From the NCBI GenBank assembly GCA_030141605.1, contig JAQGDQ010000055.1:455001-519000 (forward strand): a stretch of 64,000 nt of DNA, written 5' to 3'. The notes under the pieces were generated by a model that saw only the letters and a list, made by a program, of their open reading frames with translations, was not told the origin of the DNA and ran no database searches. This stretch comes from Tubiluchus corallicola. Its lineage: Eukaryota; Priapulida; Priapulimorpha; Priapulimorphida; Tubiluchidae. Below, one piece after another: positions 1-14,800 of the stretch. Made by a program: the position numbers and the translations under genes. How positions within the stretch are numbered: the stretch's first letter is position 1; each line of letters starts with the position of its first letter.

Positions 1-2130
1 GCAGCTTACCTAATGTCCATGCAAAAATATTACAAAATTGGCTACATAATTTTCTGTAAAATTTATTATGCTTTAACGAAATTAACAATGCGTTGCTTTT
101 CTACAGTCGCAGAACGACGTCATTGGCGGAAGAATGCGTGTTTAAAATAGGAGCGCCCAAGCGTGAAATGATCGCGGCCTCAAAATGATTTTACTAATTA
201 TACGAGACGCTTATCACACTTTTATTACTACATCCTTCTAACATTATTCTTGAGCATCGAAATAAGCCTAACTTTCCAGAAAGCTTGGCTTTGCCTTTAA
301 ACATATTTCCACAAGCGAGACAGAAATACCTCTCCAAATTAAAAAACTGACAAGTTTTCCAAAACAAGTCACGTCAAAACAGAAGCCATTTTTTCTATGC
401 TTATTAGCGCAGCTGATAATAATTACGTTAAAGATAGCAAGATTTTGAGGTGACGTTAACATTCAGAAAACACGTTAGCAATTCAGAACATCTATGCGCA
501 CGAAGAGTATGCAACAGGTGGATGTCAATTCGTCAAAAAATACCAAAGGTTTCGATTTGAAAAACATTTTTTTAGAAAATTTGAGATATCAGCTTGCATA
601 TTCTCAATAAGTCGCGGTAATTTCTAAATAATGGTTTATGTATCCAAAATAATAGACGTCAGGTGTTTTGGGATCGGCGGAGGCGATAAATCCTAACATT
701 GTATTTAACTACATTGTATTTGAATCAGTAAGACAGGTCCAAAATGAGATAATTTTGTAAAAGCGGCGCCTCATCTAGATATTAACTTATGCAAACTTGC
801 TGTAATAGTTTATTAATGAATTACAATTGTCTTTCTCGTCTTCCGGGTAGAGTTTCACTGCCGAATCTGTTTTGCAACTTTGCCCTTTACTGCCTTGTAG
901 ATGTCTGCTATAAACATCCTGTCAAAGTACTTATCAAAGAATTTATCATTTAGGCCAGAAAGGCCTCATACCTGCGACGATGTAAACAAACTTGTTTATT
1001 AGGTCTCTGCAGCGAGCCTCCGCTGCCAAATCTAGAACATTTTTGGATATTTATATCCTGAAACACATGTTTAGTCTCCTTCAATGATGGCCAAAGTCCG
1101 CTGATCTTATTTCGCGCGTGTTTTCTTGGCAGAAAGTACATGCGCACCTTAACCCTTGGACGTTATAGTACAGGCATTGACCTGTATATACTGTAAAACA
1201 CTTAAACGCAGTATTTTTGCGTACGTGCTTGCGGTTATACGATGACGCATTACAGATAAGGAGAAGAGTACTAGAGAGCAGGCGTGGGTTAACTGATTTG
1301 TTATCAATTATTATGGTAAAAATTATCAATTATCGGGTACGCTTTTGCAGTATTAATTGTGTTAAAATGTATACTTTTTATCGGATTTGAAAATGGGATA
1401 GCATATGAAAAATCGTCCTTTAATTGTAACCAATTTACTATGTGACTTTTCATTTCGTTTAAGCTGTTTTAAAAGCCTCCACAGTCAAGTCTTGCTATTT
1501 TCAACTACAAAAAGCAAAACCATGGTCACTTGATGCGCATCAAGTTTTTAGATCATTCAGAAATCTCCCACCCCTTTTCAGGTGTGTCAGTCATTTTTAA
1601 TTTCACACTTCAAATTTTTTGTTTGTTCAAACAATGGCACTAAAATAATCTCACTGCATTGAACATCTGTTTAATCTTAGAGTATTATACATTCACAGCT
1701 GCCACCCTGTCGACTTGTCAAAAAGTCTTTGGGATAGTAAACGTATCGAATTCCCGTGAAGAATAGGAATGCAACGACAATATCAGTGGAAAAGTTGGGA
1801 AACCGTTAGACCTTTTAACACACAAAAAATGTTTAACTTTAAGTTTAATGGACACTAAACACACAACGTTAAGTGGGGATTAAACTCGAAGGCAAACTCA
1901 AACGCAAAGTAACATTGCATTCAATGGCATTAAAATGCAATTACTGAGGTTAATAGCTTTACAGTAAAAGGTATAAGTAGCTTTTTGCCTTTGTTTTATT
2001 AAAATCTTTTTCCTAACCGACCCACGCCCGAAGCGGGGTATTTGACAGGGATGTGATATTATTATCATGGATAGTATTTAATTAGTGGCAAATATAGTAA
2101 TGGATTCAGCACAGCAGTACGCAGGACTTT

Positions 2131-2382
<252 letters not shown>

Positions 2383-2473
2383 ACTTCCTTCTTTTTTCCT
2401 GTCTTTCTCTTTTTCTTAATTATTTCCTTCAGTTCATCCGTTCTCCTTTTTCAGCTTTATCTCAGCTTTAATT

Positions 2474-2534
2474 CCATCCATCCATCCATCCATCTATCCA
2501 TCCATCCATCCATCCATCCATCCATCCATCCACC
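2474..2534 (+). repeat. (CATC)n microsatellite
   Basis: About 15 CATC/TCCA units with single changes. Confidence 0.95.
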
Positions 2535-2702
2535 CATCCACTCATTCATTCCTTTTTAGAGTTTATAACAAGGCTTAGGTAACAGCCAAGAAAACGATTT
2601 TCAATTCGTCTTAACCCGTCTTTTCGCGTCAGCCATTAATAACATCACAGGTGTTTCCACACTGACCATCAATGACCATTTCTTCTCTTTTGTTAGTTAC
2701 AG

Positions 2703-2892
2703 GAAGCAAACGGAACAACGCAGAAGCTACCTCTAGCTGAACCGGAAGACTTAGATGGCATTGATGTTGACGCGAAGGACAGTCGGGAGAGTTGGGGAGG
2801 GAAACTTGATTTCATCTTCTCGTGTCTCAGCTATGCTGTCGGTTTGGGGAATGTTTGGAGATTTCCATACCTTTGCTACGAAAATGGAGGAG
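2703..2892 (+). CDS. SLC6 exon 1 seen: N-terminal tail and TM1
   Basis: Acceptor ttagttacag and donor gtaaaa. Encodes an acidic cytoplasmic tail, then [20 protein letters not shown] and the [12 protein letters not shown] end of TM1, which lines the Na+ and substrate sites. No in-frame ATG suits a start, so this is an internal exon. A second acceptor six bases upstream (ttttgttag) would add two residues in frame. Ends in phase 1. Confidence 0.93.
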
Positions 2893-5800
2893 GTAAAATA
2901 GTAATTTTTGCATTCTGAGTTCTAAGTTTTGAGACAGTGATTTACTGACAATTTCAATTTGTGCAGTGCAAGAGAATTGTATAAATTCTGCTATAATTCA
3001 AAGCGTCACAGCAACCTTTCATGACTAAAGGTAATTAGATGCTTGCAGCAGCTGACCATTCAATCATGCCAGTAAAACGCAATATTGTGTGCAGCATTCG
3101 TTATGTATAGCAGCCTTAATGAATTTTCCTACCCCAAGGCGAGTCCTAGAGGAAGACTATAGAGACAGTTTAAAAGCAAATCACCATTGAAAGAAAAAGT
3201 TATAACCATGATTATGTGAAAGTTTTTTGTACTTTAGTAACTTCAAAAATTATATCTATAGTCACTGTGTCTGCCATTAGATAAAATGGTTAATTGCCTT
3301 ACTGATTCTCTTGGCGTTTTTAGTTTTATTGAGTAACTTTGATTATGTTAGTGTTGCACAAACGTACATTCGCGGACTTATAATTAAATATAGGCTTACT
3401 TTAATTAGTTCTTTTCGCAAGAAATTGTATAGGACAAAAGTGCACGTGCGTGGGAAGTCTTTTTTTATAAATAAAAAAAATAAAAAGGCATTGCAAACCA
3501 AAAACAACGCTAATCTAGCTTATTCGGTAAAGCATTTAGTTTAAATTCCACAAACACCTCTATAGGTTAGCCATCTTGCTTACTGGCATGTAATCGCGAG
3601 AAATCCTATAATGACGCCATCATTCCACTGTATACTTACGAAGCCTTTCGTGTATTGATGAATTCGTGCACCTGCCTACCTAACTTACCAGGGTCTTTAT
3701 GCGGGAAGTTACTTCATAAATATAACTGAAAATGGGGTAAAATTGAAGAAAAGTTAACCGAAAATGAAAAAACAGTTAATTTTATTGATTCTACATAACA
3801 TAATCAACGGAAATCAATGCAAGTATAAATAATCGTTTTTCCTGTAGACTAATATAGTTGGTTCTTATATAGTTGTAAATCGGTGAAATTCAATTGTATT
3901 CCGAGTCCAAACAGCACAGTGTTAAATATGCAGGTTAAATACGTTGAAAGAATGATATTGTGAACAAGGTTTAATCGCTTTCAAATCAAACAAAATTAAG
4001 TTTGCATACGAGGGAGCCCAAGTTTATAATCCATGTTCAGCCTTGCCTCTTCAGTTTCTCAAACTCTTTGCTAGGAGAAATGGTTTTTAAGTTTAACACC
4101 AGCTAAAACGGTAGGCGGCAATTATTATAGCTTGTAAACTCCGTTAAGGGAAACAGGATAGCAGGATACTTTCGCATAGAGTTATCACTATACCCAGCCA
4201 TAAAGATCTGCATCTGTTTATTAGGTCTGAAGTTTATAAATAACACGCCACGGATATCCATGACACGCCTTTTGCCATGATTGCGGACAGCCTTTCATTT
4301 CCAAGGCCGTTTTTTCAGGTTTTTACCACTGATAGGTGCTCTTGGTGACCTGGTTAGACAAGCCTGTATCACGTACCAAGTTAATATGCAGCACCAATGT
4401 TCATCGCTATCTAATTAAATGACATTTTAGGCCTCCGCAGAAACATTAAATTTTGTAAATGACTTAAATGATGCAATTTCGAACTGAATATTTCTTAAAA
4501 AGTGAAACCAAATTCTGTATCACTTTTGTATCACCTGGGCTGTTTTGATGTTAAACCGCATGCCACAAAGTTTGGTTGTTCACTCAAACTTTTTTGATTC
4601 ATTAACTCATGTTTTAAATTTCAGGTGCATTTCTTATACCTTATACAATCAGTTTATTATTAATGGGACTCCCAGTATTTTTTATGGAACTTAGTTTTGG
4701 CCAATATGCTAGTCTTGGACCTATATCTGTCTGGAGCATATCCCCTTTATTTACAGGTAAGTAAACGCTCTCCTTGAATCTTGAAAGAGGTTTTTAAATA
4801 AATGTTGGGAAAGTCACCTGACCTCGTGGCTCTGCTGAAAGCTATTTTTATAGTTAAGCAGCCAGCATATTAATTAGAAAGTTCCTATTACTCTGACTGT
4901 CTTTAATTGTACATGTTCAGGACAAAAATATTAGAAGCCACAGAAAAACAAGCAAATCGTTGGAATTTAGGAACCAATGGCAAAAAATCCCATGAAGGTC
5001 TTCTACTAAAGTAGCGATAATAAAAATTTAGTAAGGAATTGCTTGCACCTACCTATAACCATATTTGGTCTGATTTCACTATAATAATCAAATGCCAACT
5101 TGTTTTTATGATTGACTTGATTTATTAAAATATATTGTAATTATATTTAGCATATGTATAGGAAGTTGTATGATTATTCCACAGGTGCTGGTTACGCCAT
5201 GGTTGCAGTATCGTTTCTCATTGGTATCTACTACAACATGTTGAACGCTTACTCGTTCTTCTACCTGGTTCACTCGCTTCGATGGAAGTTACCGTGGACA
5301 GAGTGTGGAAACGACTGGAATACTGAAGGTGGGGTCCGTGCAGGACAAAAGCATACAATTTATGAAAGTTGTCTGAAAAACTCTTTATAATGGTTTAAAC
5401 AACGCGAAGTTCTGTTCAATCATCAAGTCCATTTTTACGTTGCTGATGCATTTTTGATATTGGTTCTTATGTGTTTTTAAGTTTTTTGTTGTTCTCATAC
5501 TTTGCTGATCAGTCGGCATCTTTTTGACCCCGCTTTAGCTATACAACTATGTAACTATTGGTACCTTTTAATAGAAAAAGGTGTTTTGGCGACTAGAGAT
5601 TTCCTTCTATTGTACCAGAATACTAGAATTCTTTGCCTCAAAACTTCAGAACTGTTCCTACTATGCAACTATTTAAAAAAAACCACATGAAGACACACCT
5701 CTTTAAAAATTATTATGATCAATTCTGACTGTTGTAAACTACAGTGACAACCTATTTTTGTTGTAATAATTTTTCTTCTGTTGGCAATTGGTACGTTTTG

Positions 5801-8800
5801 TGCGAAAATTGGTAATAATTTTTGTTTGCGCTGTTGTTATTACGTTTACCGTACAGCACCATCTTTGCTTAAAAGTGCACTTTATAAAATATATTTTATT
5901 TATTATTTATTGCAAGTAAAACACACATGAAGCTCTAGCAATATTAGGCAACTCCGGTAGTATATTATTGTGTCTAGATTTTCTTTTACCTTTGACATGA
6001 AATCAAAGCGTGTTCTTCATAATTTAGCAAGAAAGGGAAAGGTGTTTAATTCTTTACATACGTGATTGATAACGATAATGGCAAAATTATTCTTTTACAG
6101 TGATTTATAAAGTTGCGCATTAATGAATTAATTGCGACACTTGTATTCGTGTGACTCTGTTCCATGCCTTTGTTCACACTTGAGACTTGGCTCATTATTT
6201 GCAGGTTCTATTTCTATAATTATATCTGTAGAACATAATCCTTCGATGTTTTTCACTTGCGAGTTCATCTCCGTCACCTTCTAAACTTCGAAATTCATCT
6301 GAACTATGCAGTTTTGGTTCAATTTCCCGTTTTAGAGAGAGATTGCCTTCACAATGAACCAGGGTCCAGTCCAGCCACAGTATCTTAAGTTTACTATCTT
6401 ATCTATCTATCATGCCTATATCTTAAGTTTATAAAACATGACAACATGACCAACAGACAACTCTGTTCTCGGACTGCTAAGGATGACCTACCACAAGTAG
6501 TGACCATGATCTAGATCCCGTGAACTCGGTGACACATTCCCAGCTCTGGAGAAGACTAAAAATTCTCGTCGTCGTTTTTGCATAACAAGTTTTTCCTCTG
6601 GTTTTACCAAGAAGTGGGTTGAGGCGGCATATAAAAACGAGATGATCTTGTTTTACAGCTTGTACGGAGAATAGACATCAATTAGTGCAATGCAGTAAAC
6701 AGAACGGTTCACTTTTGACGAATGGGACTTGCATTCTTGGCGTTGTGCCGGAGGAATTACAGCAAAATTTGACGAGTTTTGTAGAGAGACCGCGTTCACC
6801 CAGCGACGAGTATTTTCAGTAAGTGCACACTGTCTAAACGGTAGCACGTAGATTATATTTTAGGTCTGCAATTTGTTAGTAAGTATCGTTGGCCTACTTT
6901 ACAGTCATGTTACACTTAATCTGATTTTTATACCCACATTAGTTAGGTTTGTTTGTGTATCTGTATGTCTGTCTGTACAATAAAAAGGGTGCATGTGTAA
7001 GCACTAGGTTTAGTGCAGGGGTAAAGCTGGGCGAGACCAGGAAACTCGTGGGTTCGGATTTGAAAGGTCAGAGGTCAAAGTCACATGGTCGAAGAAGGTC
7101 AAAATAAATAGCAACCTTATGTGCTAATCCGAAACCTGCCTTAATCCTAGTACAATTAGAATAATTTGTACCTTGGCAGTTACTCAAGTCTGTGTGTCTC
7201 TCTGTCTGCTCGCACAATAATATAGCTATAATACGAAGAAGGAATAATCATCAGTTTAGGCTTAGTGATAAATCTGGTCAAGACGTGGAAGCCAGTTGAT
7301 CTTTGTTTCGAATGCTTCAATATCAAAAAGTGTTAAAACAAGTTTTTGCTTACATTGACTTCGTATTAGGACACATTTACCGGGTATCTTTTAGTTTTAT
7401 AACAACGGGCAGCAAACCAACCTCCTGCTCAATGAAGACTAAATGTTTATGACACGAACCATCGTTTTGATGAGCGCATATATCTCTTTGCATATGTACA
7501 TAACTTGGACTGTAATGGAAACAACTTTATGTTTTTACATATATACAAGTAAAAAATGAATTTCTATTCTATTCTATTCTATTTGTAATTTTTTACATTT
7601 TTGTTTCTATTTCTCTATTGTACAGTACAGGTCACATGATCACATTTTGTCTATTTCTCTATTGTATCTACACAGTCTATATTGTCTACTCGCTCAGCTG
7701 TTTGGGCTGATTTATTCTGTGAGTTACATGATTTATTTCAGGGCTTATATCTTTACTTACCTAGACATAAAAAAAGCTTTATTCAGATGAATGAGATGAT
7801 GAACTAGGTGTAAGTTTAATTTCGAATTTATTTCAGTAACTACGTGTATGACCATATAAATTTACAATAGAGATATGTGTAGATACAATATAGAAATAGA
7901 AGAAATAAAACCTGTACTATAGAGAAATAGAAATTTAAGTGGAAAAATGCATAAAGAGATCTGTGCGCCGCTCAAAACGCTGGGTTCATGTTATAGACAA
8001 CAGGAGACTGGTTTGTTGCCCATTGCCCTTGGTTAGCAGATATTGTGCAGGACATTTCTTTACATAGATTAGTTTAGATTGGATTAAGACTTTATTTCAG
8101 CAATAAAAGCTACCCATATTACATATATACAAGATCTTTTCGTTTATTGTTTAAACTAATCTGTGTTTCTCTTGTACACTTTTTTATATCGTGCGCATAA
8201 TTTGCATCACTTATTCGTTTTTATATAGTACTTTATGTATCTATTTAAATGTAAAATAAAGTAAATAAACAAGAGTACGATAAAAACTAAAACTGTGGAG
8301 AAAAATGGGCATAAAATTGGTCTGTGAAATGGTGGGTAAAACAGTATGGTTAAGTCTATTACAGTAATTCAGATCAAAAAGCTGCAAATACATGACAAAC
8401 TTGTCACAAAAATGTATTAAAGCACAAGAAAACTCTCCACTTACATAAAGCTTAAGAAAATTGAGAAAATTAATATATGAAAAATCATCCTATCTTCCAT
8501 TAAGTATTCATTGCGACAAATACTAGTGCCTCTTGACAGTATCTTCTAGTGGTATATTACTTATTTACACAACTCTTTGCAAGGTGAATTGGTGAATCTA
8601 ACATCATGAGCTTAGTATTGATCTATACTATTATAGCAATTGTTTTCTTGCCGATTGATTACTGAGCGCACGAGCTTTTAGTCTTTCACTAATGCTATGT
8701 TTTGCGTGAACATTGATCTGGTTTCGTTAACCTTGTTGTGCTAGCTATGGCTGAGTTGCACCATACACTTCAATGGAAAAAAATATTGGCAGATTTACCT

Positions 8801-11800
8801 ATCAGGTGTGCTTTTTGCAGGTATAGAATCCTGCTCTGCCAGTTAATGTACTTTCCACATCATACACCATCTTTGAAATTTAAAGGAAAACCGGATGATT
8901 GTGTAACCTTTAATTCAGAATAAAGAATGCTCTAAAGTATTGAAAACTACAATAGCTTTTTTAAATCAAACCTTAAATTAAATAATAATTATCTCGGATA
9001 CTCAAATTTCGTTAAACTCTCAAAGCTATGCACGGCTCAGTGAATCTACTAAGATTGACAGCGGCGCCTTTTTGTCACATTCGCGTGGCCGACAAATAGA
9101 AGGCCATACCGTGATAACCATGATTATGAACTCAGAGTTAGTTTCTGACGTCATATAACGTAAAGCCCATTTTCGTGACATCAAGCGTTTAAGCAGTAAC
9201 ACTTATACGCAAACGTTCTTGACGCGCAAGCGAAGGTGCCTATCATTGCACAAACTGTGGTTAGTTTCTGACATAAGCAATAGCTGTGTTCGGTTACCTT
9301 TAATTAAGTTTCTAAGATCATTAAATTCAAATATAAGAAACAATTGCTAACTTTTATAGGCAAGAAAATGTATATTTTGGACAGTAAATTAAAATGAGAT
9401 TGAGTCTAAACAATCGTCCGGTCTTCCTTTGATTGTTTCATGTCTTATGATTGGAGTTGAGAAAATATATACTTTACTTTTCTCTGTACTAAACTCATAT
9501 CATAGTACATGAAACAGTTAAATTTCTTATATGATGATGATCATGAAGAAGAAGAAGATGATGATGACAATGATGACAATGATGATAATGACGAGGATGA
9601 CGACGATGACGACAACGACGCTTTATTCACCACCATCATTGAACTTACTACGATAGGAGTTGAGAATAAGTTGCTTTATTATATTCTCAATTCATATCAT
9701 AGAACATAAAATTTCAAAGATGATGATCATAATGATGATGATAACGATGGTGACGATAAGACAAAGAAATCTAAACCTAGATCATCAATATGTATTCAAG
9801 TGAGGCAAAAGGGTGAGACTGTTCTGGTAATTTTATTCCCAGTTACAGGCTAGTCGCAAAATTTAGCCCGTCTGTTTATTTTCAATGGCCATGGTTATTG
9901 AACGCAAGATTACAATACGACAAAAATTATTCTTTGTAGTTTCGTTGTCAATTAAAACTAGCAGCATTTTATAGAACATTATATTAGCCTCGTATCACTG
10001 AAAAATGTTTTATGGTGAGTAGCAAAGGCACTGTTAAGCTTCCTATCATTAGAATGGCACTGAAGCTTCCTACGTTGTAAGTAAATACATACAAAACTAG
10101 GTGGCAATTATTTCTGATAGCGTTTGAAATTGAAAGTAACTTTACCATCTTTGTTTCCTGACATTATTTACGGAGGTCAAAGGTCAAAGTACCGGTGTTG
10201 TTTTACCTACCATAGGTTACGCGTGCAGTGAGTTTCACAACCTTGTTATCATGTACATTCGTTGCGCACCATCATACATTCAATGTCCTTGTCAAATGAC
10301 CTTAACCCTTTGACACAAGCTCCACAAGATCTCTTTACACGCGATCATTAAATTATTAATATTACTCTTCTCATTTCAGTCGATTTATGTTGGATATATC
10401 TGGCGACATCAGCGACATTGGTGGCATAAAGTGGAAGCTTGCAGTGTGTCTACTTGTAGCCTGGGTACTGGTGTTCCTCTGCATGTTAAGAGGCATAAAA
10501 ATATCTGGAAAAGTACGTATCGTATTTGTTCAACTTAGAACGCTGCAACTGAAACCAGGGGCTTCATGCAAATCTAGGTGCTGAATTATCTTGTCAAATC
10601 GTGCGCGTGTTTTTTATGAAGCCATGCTGCATCTGCTCGTCTTCTCAAATCATTGGAAAGGTTGGCTGACGCAATCTCTCATTAGCGTCAAACATATTCT
10701 AATGATGTTTCCATATTTAACTAAAGTTTGCCTCTGTCACTCATCACCACATCCCAGTTCATCCAGAGTTGCCTGCAGTTCTAATAAATGCGACTCGTCA
10801 ACAGACCTCGGAAAATTCTTTAATTTTTATGAGAAGCAAGCGCATTCTAGAAAATAAATACGGCTAGCATACTTCCAGTTTTTATTCCTATCATGAAAGT
10901 TATTTAGAAGTACTATTCAAAACGTAATGCGAAGAATATGGACGAATTTTTGAAAATGTCAATGGACACTGTCTTTAGAAGAAAGGTGGGCCGACAAAAC
11001 AGCAGTTTTACTACATTTTAGACCACTTTCTTGCCTTCTAGAAACTATTTCCTCGGGGAAGTTCACTAGCTTAAAACAGGTGTGACCTCAATCTTTTGAT
11101 TCATAATTACACACCAATGTATTGGTATGTACAGCGTATGCACATCTCTTTAACGTGTTTTGAAAGTAGAACCCTTGCTATATACGATTTTTACAGGTGC
11201 TAAAATTTAATAAAGGCACTGCTAGAATTTAGCAAATGGTTCTAATGCTTGTAATCCAGAGAAAATATTCATTTGGTTGCACTGTAACTGTTACTTTGAA
11301 AGGTGGTCAGGCCTCTTGTGTCCACACCCTAAATTCGCCACTGATTTACCATAAACCAATTTTTCTAACTAATATCATTGTCTTCATGAAACTTTTTGTC
11401 TTTAAACATCCCATATCAGTTCCTTCGAAATTATTCTCTGTTTCTTTTGATTTTAGGCTACGTACTTCACAGCCCTGTTTCCGTACATTGTGCTAACAAT
11501 CTTACTAGTACGAGGTTGTACTTTGCCTGGCTCTGGTAAAGGCTTGGAGTTTTACTTGTATCCAAAATGGAAACAGTTACTTACAGCAAAGGTAAAATTT
11601 GTCAACCATGCATAATTATACTGTTACTATTCCATTGTTGATAATGGACATGTTGTCATAGTAACTTTCCAGGCAATTAAACCTAACCTTTTGTCCTCTA
11701 GGTCTGGGGCGATGCCGCTGTTCAGATATTTTTTGACTTGTCTCCGTGTTGGGGTGGTCTAATAGCTCTGGCTAGTTACAATAAATTCCACAATAATGTA

Positions 11801-14800
11801 TTAAGGTGAGTAAACAAAGTATATATATCACATTAATTTAATTAAAGTCTAACTGGAAACTACACGTGCTATGAAAGAAACTTTTTTAATATCAATCTGT
11901 ACAGCTACAGCGAATACTAACCTATATATAGCCATAATAGCCTCTATATGAATAGATGTTTGTTGTATAGTTTGCCAACAAATTTAACGCAGGACTGCAA
12001 TTATACGGGCGCCTTATTTTCAGGACTTTCACAATAACTTTGTGCATTTAACCTTCAAGTGTCAGAGTTGATGACATGTGAATCTATCAGTTGACTTATT
12101 ATGCGCGAATTGCCACCGGTTGCATTCCAGGAAATTTACGATGCAGTTACTAGTGAATTGGTGCTTATGACCTAACCTTTGCGAGGACTGAATTGCATTC
12201 AATGCAGATTTAAAACAAAACCGGAACCAATCTTAGACTGTAGGTCAAAACAATCTACTTTTTAAAATATTGAAAGAAAACGTACTATTTTTTCAAAAAT
12301 GACTTACTTGAAGGAATTATTACCGGACAAACACAATTTCGCGTTCGCGCCACTAGTTCTTCGCTGTTACATGCATTTCGCCATTCGCTAGTTAGACGGG
12401 CACAGCGCCTGCATTTCGGAAACACATTGCACAAAAACAGGTGCTGTTCCTCTCAGTTCAGATGTGTAAGTCTGTGACGAGTTATACACGTTCGACAGCT
12501 CGTGCGTGAGCACAGTGGTAAATTTGAAATTTGAATTTTTATCTCAAAACTTGCCTAGCTTTAGTACAACACGCCGAATATCTTACAGTAGCACTGCACT
12601 TTAAATTTCAGGCTTTAAAGAAGCAAATCAGCACTCTTTGTATGTGTAATAGGGTACCATGCTGCTGAATACCAAATAACCACGCTTCGCCCGACATGTG
12701 ATCAGTTATGCGCAAATACTTTATAGTCCGGCCTGTTAAGGCAAAATTTTGTTGAAACGGGTACTGACTGGATACAGCTACCAAACTTTTAGGAATGATT
12801 CTTTAGGTCATTCTAGTAGCGTTTTATAAAATTTTGCATTTTGGCCCGCTGTTCCGGGACACTAAAAGGTCACGAAATGGTCCGCCTCTACTTTAGAAGC
12901 TACCTGAAAATTTGGCAGCTGTATACAGCCAGTCCCCTTTTTTGGCTAGCAGACCGGATTATTACCATTCCACTATGCTTCACCTTTCAGCGTGAAGATA
13001 TCGTATCACTCGTCCAAAGATTGACTATGTAAAAACCTCGATTTTCTACTAAAATAATCCCATGTCACTACGGTAGTGTCATTATCATTTAAACATTTTA
13101 TTCACACTGAAACAATTTACTCGCACCATGCAAATATTGTTTAGTTGTACCGAAGTGGTTTAGCCACATTGAGTAATCATGAGTTAACATTGAGTAACCG
13201 CACAGCGTTGACTCATTCAGTGACAGGTTATTCAGACTGAGGAGACAGAAGATTCACACTGAGATGGTTTACTCTCAAGTGAAGCCGTTTACTGAACCAG
13301 CTTAAATGAATTCCTTTAGTGAACCACTTCTGTGTCAAGGTCATAATTAAATTGATGTTTTGTTGCAGAGATGCGTTTATTGTCAGTTTTGGTAATTGCA
13401 TTACCAGCGTTTATGCCGGCTTCGCAATATTCTCTCTAGTCGGATATATGGCCTACGAGTTGCACGTAGATGTAGAGGAAGTAGTGGCTAAAGGTACGTT
13501 AAGCTTAATCTTACTTTTTATCTGTTATGATTATTGTCAGTTTAGTTAGATTGGTGTTAGTATCAAGTTACTCATCTGACTCTAAAAGTACTCAAACTGA
13601 GTATTTCAAGGTTTAAATCGAACAATCAGCAAGAAACTAGTTTTGCGTTCTAGACTTTTATCAGGTATGAACCGAAGTCTAACGATAAATAATAATACCA
13701 ATGCTGTAATAAGCATAGTCGTAAAAGAAATTTCACAACTATTTTTGGGGAAATCGGATTTTCGTCCTGGTCAATTTAGAAAGGAATTGTCTCTCAATGT
13801 TCATTTTTTCATGACAAAAAGTTCTTTTGTTACAGAGTTGCATTTCGTTTATCCGGAATAAACAGAGCAAAAATTCAGTGTGGAATTTGTTGCAATATAG
13901 AGCAAAATAGGTTTTATATCTCCAGACATTATTGTTTACGCAAAGTTCTCAGCACTGTTATCATTTATGTGTAATTACCTGTGGATGGCTATTATACCTT
14001 GGGGATTAATAGTCACTTATTAACAACTGCATTAGAGGAGGTTCCAATTAAAAGATTGCACTAATTAATTGTAATTGCGAATCGTAATTACACAGTTTTG
14101 TCAGACAGCTGGCCACACTGTCTAGAATTACTTCCCAAAACAACAAACATGAGAAAATCTACGTCCATTTTTGCCACTGAAACTTCTGTACTTTTTATTA
14201 GAAACTGAGTGTTTCCATTTCAGGTCCAGGTCTGGCGTTTATAGCCTATCCAGCTGGTTTAGCTCATCTGGCTGGAGCACCTGTGTTTGCTGCTCTTTTC
14301 TTCATTATGTTACTCTGCCTGGGAATTGGAACACAAGTGAGATTACTGCTTTTTTAACTTAAGTGACATTTTTCAATTGCGTGTACAAGTGTTAGTAAAG
14401 TTACAAGGTCAAAATACTTAAAATTAATATGTCGCGTTTGTCATGTTGTTAACAAAAGGAAAAATTGAGATTTCGGTTGTGTATGTATGTTTATTGTAAA
14501 TGAAATTACAAACAAGACTCAATACGTTCATATTGATTTCAAAGCTACTTCAGGTCTTGAAGTAATGATAAACGTTTTTGTCATTTTCAGTTTGAAAGTG
14601 CTTAAAACTTAACATCTTTCGGTGTGAAAGAGAAGCAGCAAGAGTTGCAAAAAAATTTAACCTTTTTGCGAAATGAAGTGAGAGACGAGAAATTTCCTAA
14701 AATTACAAAGCGAAAGACTAAAAAATAATTTGCAAAGTTGTTCGCCTGTGTTTATATTTTGTTCGACTGTCGTTTGCGATATTGTGTCTTTTGATGGTTT

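Noticed and set aside
5502-5690. 62-codon frame in SLC6 intron 3
   Set aside because: Would interrupt the loop-2 join between exons 3 and 4, which is phase-perfect without it.
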